A stretch of DNA of 64,000 nucleotides from Boesenbergia rotunda (lineage: Eukaryota > Streptophyta > Magnoliopsida > Zingiberales > Zingiberaceae), in contig JAGFNQ010002316.1 in NCBI GenBank assembly GCA_024364735.1, forward strand, positions 62,001 to 126,000, in the 5' to 3' direction. Below the pieces are notes generated by a model. That model saw only the letters and a list, made by a program, of their open reading frames with translations, was not told where the DNA came from and ran no database searches. The position numbers were made by a program, and so were the translations under genes. Positions 57,066 through 64,000 of this stretch are shown here, piece after piece. Every line of letters begins with the position of its first letter. Positions within the stretch are counted from its first letter, which is position 1.

Positions 57066-57375
57066 TGGGGGCGCCTGATTCGCTGGAGGCGCCTGACATG
57101 TGCCTTCAGATCAGAGAACCTTCATCCGCAGCTCGGTCAACACTTATCCCTTCAGAATCGGCATCTGGAGCTGACTGGGGCGCCCAGGACCTCCCGGGCG
57201 CCCAACATGACTTGGTTCGCTGGCTTCGTGGCTGATTTTGGTTTGACTCCTCTTTGGCTTTGACCTTGGGCGCCCGGGACCTCCCGGGCACCTAGCCCAG
57301 TGTGGTTTCGAAGTGATTCTTGCTTTCTGCTTGTTTGGCTTTGACCTTGGGCGCCCGGGACCTCCCGGGCGCCTA
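57066..57375. repeat. GGGCGCCC-type palindrome array, element C 5' LTR
   Basis: The best pair is GGCGCCCGGGA / TCCCGGGCGCC around CC (57351-57374); other copies near 57069-57095, 57179-57202 and 57269-57292. Confidence 0.85.
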
Positions 57376-57955
57376 TCCCAGCTGCCTGCCCCTCTCCTTT
57401 GGGGTGTTCTGAGCTGCAGAAACACACTCCTTCGGTCCCTGCATCCAAGGTTAGTTCCAAATCAAACAAGGCAAGAATATTAGTCCATTTTTACAGCCGT
57501 AGCTGTCTTGGTTCTGACTTCGGGTCTCCCAAATAGAACCCTAGGTCGAACCGACGCCTACTGTTCCCTCGACGGGGAACGCGTCCTCACCTACTCCTTT
57601 CAGGAGAGTTTACCTTTTGCCAACCGGCTCCTCCGGTTGGACTTTTGCCTAATCCACCTAACCAGGTCTTCATGCCCAGTCCTCGACCATGACTTCGGTG
57701 CCCACCTTCCGAGCAGGTCTTCGGTGCCCAACCCTTTGCCAGGACTTCGTGCCCACCTTCTAAGTAGGTCTTCGGTGCCCACCTTCCGAGCAGGTCTTCG
57801 GTGCCCAGCCCTTTGCCAGGACTTTGTCCCCAATGTACCTAGGGCTTCTTTCCTGCACACTTAGTAAATACATTAGACAACAATAACATCTTAACTCTTG
57901 AACCCTTTGCCATTATCAAAACCCAGGTTTGACTTAGGTGCTACCTGCACCAACA

Positions 57956-58207
57956 CAATATACCCAAAAAATTTGCCACTCCTTGCCCTAAATAAATACT
58001 TATCGAGATTAAGCTTCAATCTATACTATCTGAGTGTTTAGCATGTCTCTTTAATGTCATTAAGAAATTCCTCTGATCGACGAGTCTTGATGAGGATATC
58101 GTCTACATATACTTTAATATTTCTGTCGATATGCTCTTGGAAGACACAATTCATCAGTCTCTGATATATTGCCCCTGCATTTTTGAGACCAAAGGGCATC
58201 ACTGTAT
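57956..58207 (-). pseudogene. Ty3/gypsy RT fragment, minus strand
   Basis: Contains MPFGLKNAGAIYQRLMN, then VYVDDILIKTR with the RT catalytic YVDD. The fragment is about 80 codons. It is cut at 57955 by element C and at 58207 by element F. The motif choice is typical of Athila/Tat-type elements. TGTAT (58203-58207) is the left target site of F. Confidence 0.82.
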
Positions 58208-59032
58208 TGTTGGACCTTGGATGGCTAAAGAGGGGAGAGTGAATAGCCAGACACACAAAAACTTGGCTCTTTGAACTTTTCTGCACTTAGGTTAGCAGCA
58301 GCGGAAACAATACAGAAACAAACAGAAATGCAAAAATGAAGAACAAACCAAACCAGTGCTAACACGAGGATGTACAAGGTTCGGGGATAACTTGCCCCTA
58401 CTCCTTGGCGTGCCCGTGAGGTGGGTGATCCCTTGATCGTCGGCAGATCAAGTCCCGGAACTCCGGATAGAATAGAGCCTCCTTCTCGGTGGAGAAACCT
58501 CTCCACAAACGTCTCAGTAGGATAACAGTTAAGCTCACGAGACAAAGAAGGATAGCTCATACACAGATGAACGCTCAAGCAAGAAACTTTACAGAGAGCT
58601 CAAACAACCCAGCAAAACTTCTCTTGTTTTCTGTTCGTTCTACTTCGCTCCTCTGCTTCCCAGCTTCCTCTTAAGCGTCTGCTCACCCGGCGCGTCTGAA
58701 ACCTTTGATCAGCTTCGTCATCACTGATCCACTGACCTCTACTGGGCTCAGTCCACTGAAACCACTTCAGCTGAGCCTCAGGTCAGTCGCCGCTGCACCA
58801 GCCAGTTGCCAGCCCGTGCCAGAAGCCGTTGAATCCTGTGAAGGGAAAACGGACAAACCTGATGAAGCGAAAGTCTCTAGTTGACCCTCCTTCTCCATTT
58901 GAGTCATCCCTGTAACGTCTGCACACTCAACAGAAGCTTAGCACAGCAAATCAGAAAGAATCAGCAGTGTAACAGAAGAGATCAGAGTGATTCAGAGCGA
59001 TCTGACAATGTTTTCAAATTAAAGTTCACACT

Positions 59033-59520
59033 GATCGGTCACCAGACCGATCAGTGATGACCCTGATCAATCAGTTCACCTCCTGATCAATCCAGTGACT
59101 TTGTGATCGCTCACCTGACCGATCAGGGATGTGGATCGGTCACTCTGATCAATTGAGCAGTTTGCTTCGGTTTTAAGCCACAACCCGCAGGAACCACACA
59201 CCTGATCGGTCACCTAACCGATCAGGTTGTGCCCTGATCGGTCTGGTGACCGATCATGTCACTTCCTTACCGATCAGGAGCCATCCTGATCGGTCAGGAT
59301 GCAGATAGATCGATCTTGATCTGTCAGATCGACCGATCAGGTTTCTGTACTGATCGTTCACCAGAACGATCAGAAGCCAAATAGACGCCACACAGAATGC
59401 TTCTGTTTTCTTCCTGATCATTCACCAGACCGATCAGAGTCCTTGGATCGATCACCAGACCGATCCATTAACAAGGGAGCTCGTGCCAACTCCTGATCGG
59501 TCTCCAGACTGATCCAGCTC
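59033..59520. repeat. GATCGGTC/GACCGATC hairpin array, element F 3' LTR
   Basis: Includes a unit with both arms changed: TGATCGTTC (59351-59359), loop ACCA, GAACGATCA (59364-59372). Other units keep GATCGGTC/GACCGATC. Confidence 0.87.
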
Positions 59521-59579
59521 TGACCAATTCAACCCTAAGTCCAGAGAATAGGCTCCTAGCATTCTCTGACTCATTCTGG

Positions 59580-59800
59580 TCCCTGGACCAAGACTCCGTG
59601 CCCAGCTTCACTCACCGGGACTTCATTCAACCTAGCTTCACTCACTAGGACCTGGCTTCACTCACCAGGGTTTCGATCACCTAGTTTCACTCGCTAGGAC
59701 CCAGCTTCACTCATCGGGATTTCAGTCACCCGGCTTCACTCACCGGGACCCGGCTTCACTCACCGGGATTTCATGCCGAGTCCCCGACCAGGACTTAAGC
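59580..59800. repeat. U3 hairpin array, element F 3' LTR
   Basis: CCTAG/CTAGG (59631-59649), CCTGG/CCAGG (59651-59669), CCCGG/CCGGG (59729-59747 and 59749-59767), all with loop CTTCACTCA, the inverse of the element A loop. Confidence 0.87.
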
Positions 59801-59873
59801 CGAATTTACTCACTCACCTAAACTTAAATCGGTGTCAACACCAAAACAACAATCAGGTCAGATTGCATCAACA

Positions 59874-61328
59874 ATCTCCCCCTTTTTGTTGTTTGACAAC
59901 CCGATTCTAAGTTTAGGTATTAGCAATCAATAGAAGTCAAATTTCCATTATCGCAAGGGGATCAAAGTCCTCCGCCTACAATAATTAAACCCAATAAAAC
60001 CTAAACTTAATCAACCATTCTCTCCCCCTTTGTCAAACATCGAAAAGGGTATGGTTATTAAGTTTAAACATACCTCCCCTTAAACAAGGGTCTCTCACCA
60101 AACCCAAAATAAAATGAAGGATAATTTTTGAATTGCATATGAGAGGCATATACCATAAATATATCATGGCAACAATGTATATGCATCATATGACAATAAG
60201 TAACGCAGCTTCATCAGACTGATGATTGATACAGAAAAATTTCTGATTTATCTATGGACCGATCAGATTTTAGAAAAATTTCTGAAACTCTGATACGTTC
60301 CAGATCATACTGCATTAACAATTTGATATTTCAGAAACAGGTTTGTTTTGATAATCAAACCTCATTTTAACACTTGACACTTCAGAAAAATTCTTGAGAA
60401 TCAAGAGTCCTTAACAGTTCCTAAATAGATTTGTATCCACTTAGTATAAGATTTGTACCAAAACCAATGGATGATCAAGTATGTTCCAAGTATGTTCTTG
60501 GAATGATCAGTATGTTCTGTTCTTGGAATGATCAAGTATAAAGAACATAAGTACCCGGATAATAAGTTTGATCGGTCACCGTGACCGATCAGAAGTCTTA
60601 CTAATCGAAAGAATCCTTGATCGGTCTGTGGACCGATCAGGCTACATACAGAAAGTTTTTCTGAGGAGGAGGTGATTCCTGATCGGTATTAGATTTCAGA
60701 TGAGATCAAATTTCAGATCAGGGAGAGTTTTTGAAACGTTCTAGAAACTCTCGTGTCAAATACCCCTTCCAACCTCTAAACTAATCAGATTTAATTACAT
60801 TGATTCTAAAGAGTTCCCTTAACTAAACTTTATTCCTCATCAATAATTAAGAATTCCTATGGATTTTTTTAAAAAAAAAATACCAAAAACAGGTTTGTAT
60901 CAATTACAATGAATGATCAATTATGTTCCAAGTATGTTTATAACATGTTTGCTTCAACCAATTTTGATAATCCATAGATCTAAGTTTGTCTTAACCCCAA
61001 AACAGATTTGTATCAAATCGAAGCATAGTATAATGTCGACATGAAACTACTTATACTCCTTTGATCACAATGAATTCATCATAAAGTTGTATTTCACTAA
61101 TAAGAAAATTCACAGACATGTATCTATTTAATTTAGAGAGTTTCAGAAAATTCAAATTATAGATCACAAAAACATTAAGTTGTCTAAATTCTCTAAATGC
61201 AGGCAATTCCAAAGAAAAATCTAACTTAGACCTCTTGTTGTAGTGAATAACAATTTATCTTCGATCAAGTGTTTGGAGCACCCACATATCAACAACTTGT
61301 GTTGATAGATGCTCCCCCTCAACCAAAG
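59874..61328 (-). other. Element F spacer with protease scrap
   Basis: Polypurine tract at 59874-59890. Two to three GATCGGTC hairpins at 60569-60641. At 61215-61328 the Gag stop is followed by a protease start (GCSKH and LFTTTRG readable) that ends abruptly. No RT, integrase or env-like block. Confidence 0.75.
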
Positions 61329-62624
61329 CTATACAATTCGAAATATAGAGGTTTTAGGTACCCAAATTTTGGGACCTAATGCGTCTACAATGAAGGTCTT
61401 TGACACCCATGCCTTAGTCATTTTCTTCTTAAGTCCATGAACCCTAGAATCATTTGGTGATCCAATATGGGTTCTAGATATTAATGACATGAAGCTTGGT
61501 TCTTTAGGTCGGTAACCTAAACCAACCTTATTGTAGACTGCTCTTTGAGAATTTAAGATCATATCTAGGGTCTTGGAGCTAGTTGAGAATTTCTCAAGAA
61601 AATTCTTAAGTTTCTCAACCTCACTCTTTAGGCCCTTGTTCTCATCCTCAAGAACCCTAACAGCCAAATCATCTAAGTTATCATCCTTAGAAGTTTTCAA
61701 TTGTTCTACCTCTAATTTCAATGATTTTACTTTGTTCTTAGATTTCTTTAATAAATCAGTTAAGCATGCAATGGTCTTATAGCATTTATCTAACTCCGGA
61801 GAGATTACCTCTTCATCATCCGAAGATGATGAAGCCGCGGTTGAGAAGTCACTTGATTCGTCTCCACTCTCCTTGGTTGACTCTTCTAAGGCCATGAAGG
61901 CCACGTGACAGTAGCTCTTCTCCTCCTCCTCCTTCTTCTTCTTCTTCTTTCTTCTACCCCCTGCCACAAAAGCCACACCCTTCTCCTTTGGGCTTTGGTT
62001 AGCGATCTCATGTAGTTCCATTTCGCAAAATAAATCCTCTAATTTAACAAATGAAAGATCCTTGGAAACCTTGTAAGCATCCACCATGGATGACCACAAG
62101 GCATTCCTAGGGAAGGATTTGAGGACATACCTTACAAGGTCGCGATTTTCGACCTTCTCATCAATGGAGTGTAAATCGTTAAGTACTTCTTTGAACCAGC
62201 CATGGAGTTCACTTACCGTTTCGGACTCCTTCATGGTGAGGTTTTGTAGTTGATTGAGGAAAAGATCCCTCTTGGCTATCCTTGAATCCTGGGTGCCTTC
62301 ATGAAGCTCGATGAGCTTGTTCCATAGGTCCTTGGCACTAGTGAAAGGACCCACCTTAATCAACTGCTCCATGGTCATCTCACACTGCAGGGTGACCACA
62401 GCTTTTGCATCGGCTTCTCCCTTTCTTATCTGTTCTGCCGACCACCTTGAGAAGTCCAACTCTTTTCCCTCAGCATCTTTTGGAGGGATGAAACCCTCCT
62501 TCACAGAGAACCACATGTCGATGTTCGTCTTGAGGTAATACTCCATACGTGATCTCCAATATTGGAAATCAGCCCCATCGAAGAAAGGCGGTCGATTGGT
62601 GTTGAATCCTTCTCTCAAAGCCAT
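61329..62624 (-). CDS. gag: Element F Gag, intact, lacks zinc knuckle
   Basis: 431 codons from the ATG at 62624 (MALREGFNTNRPPFFDGADF) to UAG 61331-61329; the frame is open upstream to the primer site, but the family start is this Met. UBN2-type Gag core (about residues 1-215), Lys/Glu-rich run, Ser-rich acidic patch, coiled coil (about 285-345), GLGYRPKEPSF block and the SIFRIV tail. The CCHC zinc knuckle of B and C is absent, with the same junction as in A (Glu-rich run into CHVAFMAL). It is the only fully open SIRE-like Gag in the window. It should still form a particle core, and its RNA binding would rest on the Lys-rich run; that is inference. Confidence 0.9.
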   Translation of the reverse strand: MALREGFNTNRPPFFDGADFQYWRSRMEYYLKTNIDMWFSVKEGFIPPKDAEGKELDFSRWSAEQIRKGEADAKAVVTLQCEMTMEQLIKVGPFTSAKDLWNKLIELHEGTQDSRIAKRDLFLNQLQNLTMKESETVSELHGWFKEVLNDLHSIDEKVENRDLVRYVLKSFPRNALWSSMVDAYKVSKDLSFVKLEDLFCEMELHEIANQSPKEKGVAFVAGGRRKKKKKKEEEEKSYCHVAFMALEESTKESGDESSDFSTAASSSSDDEEVISPELDKCYKTIACLTDLLKKSKNKVKSLKLEVEQLKTSKDDNLDDLAVRVLEDENKGLKSEVEKLKNFLEKFSTSSKTLDMILNSQRAVYNKVGLGYRPKEPSFMSLISRTHIGSPNDSRVHGLKKKMTKAWVSKTFIVDALGPKIWVPKTSIFRIV

Positions 62625-62668
62625 TGTTGTAAGCTCTCGGGTGTTAGTCCGTTTGAGAAGAGCCCCAG

Positions 62669-62680
62669 GCTCTGATACCA
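62669..62680 (-). other. Primer binding site (iMet tRNA), element F
   Basis: TGGTATCAGAGC on the minus strand, two bases from the LTR boundary. Confidence 0.88.
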
Positions 62681-62682
62681 CT

Positions 62683-64000
62683 TGTTGGACCTTGGATGGC
62701 TAGAGAGGGGGGAGTGAATAGCCAGCCACACAAAAACTTGGCTCTTTGAACTTTTCTGCACTTAGGTTAGCAGCAGCGGAAACAATACAGAGACAAACAG
62801 AAATGCAAAAATGAAGAACAAACCAAACCAGCACTAACACGAGGATGTACAAGGTTCGGGGATAACTTGCCCCTACTCCTTGGCGTGCCCGTGAGGTGGG
62901 CGATTCCTTGATCGTCGGCAGATCAAGCCCCGGAACCCCGGATAGAATAGAGCCTCCTTCTCGGTGGAGAAACCTCTCCACAAATGTCTCAGTAGGATAA
63001 CAGTTAAGTTCACGAGACAAAGAAGGATAGCTCACACACAGATGAATGCTCAAGCAAGAAACTTTACAGAGAGCTCAAACAACCCAGCAAAACTTCTCTT
63101 GTTTACTGTTCGTTCTACTTCGCTCCTCTTCTTCCCAGCTTCCTCTTAAGCGTCTGCTCACCCGGTGTGTCTACAACCTCTGATCAGCTTCATCATCACT
63201 GATCCACTGACCTCTACTGGGCTCAGTCCACTAAAACCACTTCAGCTGAGCCTCAGGTCAGTCGCCGCTGCACCAGCTAGTTGCCAGCCCGCGCCAGAAG
63301 CCGTTGAATCCTGCGAAGGGAAAACGAACAAACCTGACGAAGCGAAAGTCTCTAGTTGACCCTCCTTCTCCATTTGAGTCATCCCTGTAACGTCTGCACA
63401 CTCAACAGAAGCTTAGCATAGCAAATCAGAAAGAATCAACAGAGTAACAGAAGAGATCAGAGTGATTCAGAGCGATCTGACAACGTTTTCAAATTAAAGT
63501 TCAAACATTGATCGGTCACCAGACCGATCAGTGATGACCATGAACAATCAGGTCACCTCCTGATCGATCCAGTGACTTTGTGATCGGTCACCCTGACCGA
63601 TCAGGGATGTGGATTGGTCACTCTGATCGATCGAGCAGTTTGCTTCTATTTCAAGCCACAACCCGCAGGAACCACACACTTGATCGGTCACCTGACCGAT
63701 TAGGAGCCATCCTAATCGGTCAGGGTGCAGATAGATTGATCCTGATCGGTCAGATCGACCGATCCGGTTTCTGTACTGATCGTTCACCAGAACGATCAAA
63801 AGCCAAACATCCGCCACACAGAATGCTTCTATTTTCTTCCTGATCGTTCACCAGACCGATCAGAGTCCCTGGATCGATCACCAGACCGATCCATTAACAA
63901 GGGAGCTCGTGCCAACTCCTGATCGGTCTCCAGACCGATCTAGCTTCGACCAATTCAACCCCTAAGTCTAGAGAACAGGCTCCATAGCCTTCTCTGACTC
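62683..64000 (-). mobile_element. Element F 5' LTR, cut by window end
   Basis: It begins TGTTGGACCTTGG as at 58208. GATCGGTC array 63509-63945, with about 45 bp fewer than the 3' LTR around 63690. The U3 hairpin array lies outside the window. Confidence 0.92.

Larger units (their letters stand above)
47663..57955 (-). mobile_element. Element C: SIRE-like, gag plus env-like, no pol
   Basis: Minus-strand element: 5' LTR 56642-57955, primer site, leader interrupted by a solo LTR (53901-56620), broken gag (53691-52046), spacer, internal palindrome array with TATA box, env-like gene (50903-49550), long spacer, polypurine tract, partial 3' LTR (47663-48134). No protease, integrase, RT or RNase H. 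The outer part of the 3' LTR is lost beyond the insertion of LTR G. CAATA (57956-57960) is the right-hand target site. Confidence 0.85.
56642..57955 (-). mobile_element. Element C 5' LTR
   Basis: 1,314 bp, plus-strand view TGTTGGATCGAG to GCACCAACA. C-rich box, conserved hairpin (56765-56790), TATA box (57060-57051), GGGCGCCC-type palindromes (57066-57375) and U3 hairpin units (57660-57835). Confidence 0.9.
58208..59873 (-). mobile_element. Element F 3' LTR
   Basis: TGTTGGACCTTGG to TTGCATCAACA, 1,666 bp. R-U5 block 58376-58455, GATCGGTC array 59033-59520, U3 hairpin array 59580-59800. Confidence 0.92.
58208..64000 (-). mobile_element. Element F: SIRE-like gag-only element, runs off the window
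   Basis: Left 3' LTR 58208-59873; internal 59874-62682; right 5' LTR from 62683 to beyond 64000. The internal region holds one intact gag and a non-coding spacer; pol and env-like gene are missing apart from a protease scrap. LTRs are near-identical by eye except for an array deletion. The right flank is outside the window, so the target duplication cannot be checked. Confidence 0.88.

Noticed and set aside
1..64000. Host protein-coding genes
   Set aside because: Every conserved frame maps to a retrotransposon domain; the remaining frames are short, LTR-borne or antisense.
1..64000. Naming the species (for example a ginger relative)
   Set aside because: Retrotransposon families alone do not fix a species without a search; only a flowering plant, probably a monocot, is supportable.

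Overview
The window is transposon-only plant DNA. I see no host gene, no rRNA gene and no canonical tRNA gene. Every recognisable coding stretch belongs to an LTR retrotransposon. The mix (SIRE/Maximus-like Ty1/copia, Tork-like Ty1/copia, a Tekay/Del-like Ty3/gypsy chromovirus, iMet-type primer sites, LTRs of 1.2-4 kb) points to a large flowering-plant genome, probably a monocot; that last step is inference.

Layout. 1-1577: minus-strand LTR fragment of family E, inserted in a decayed plus-strand Tork-like pol (1578-3286) with its 3' LTR (3320-4893). A minus-strand Tork-like LTR (4918-5763 and 11739-12995) is split by SIRE-like element D (5764-11738, gag only) and leads into a decayed minus-strand Tork pol (12996-15236). 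A plus-strand Tork protease/pre-integrase piece follows (15237-16016). SIRE-like element A (16017-21390, gag plus env-like, no pol) is inserted there and is itself cut by a second family E LTR (21391-23171). Element B (23172-35533, minus strand) is the only SIRE-like copy with gag, pol and an env-like gene between two LTRs. Next is an internally deleted chromovirus (35534-42411), then a SIRE-type LTR G (42412-47662) carrying a chromovirus solo LTR (42593-46570, TSD ACAGG). G sits in the 3' LTR of SIRE-like element C (47663-57955, minus strand, gag plus env-like, no pol), whose leader holds another solo LTR (53901-56620, TSD CTACC). A 252-bp Ty3/gypsy RT scrap (57956-58207) carries element F (58208 to beyond 64000, minus strand, gag only).

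How they work together. B supplies the logic of the group: LTR promoter, iMet primer site, gag, in-frame UAG, pol, then a separate env-like gene. A, C, D and F lack pol, so they could only have moved with enzymes supplied in trans.

The most unusual signal is shared by the SIRE-like families. Each LTR has (i) a U3 array of short hairpins whose arms change in a compensatory way from unit to unit, and (ii) a family-specific palindrome array just upstream of the core promoter (GATCGGTC/GACCGATC in A, B, F; CAGTCGACTG in D; GGGCGCCC-type in C, G). The second array recurs inside A, B and C immediately upstream of the env-like gene. There it is followed by a tiny first exon and a phase-2 intron at the same place in all three, with a clear TATA box in C. 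This looks like a duplicated internal promoter driving a spliced accessory gene.

Limits: families were assigned by reading protein motifs, LTR identity was judged by eye, and no database or folding program was run.
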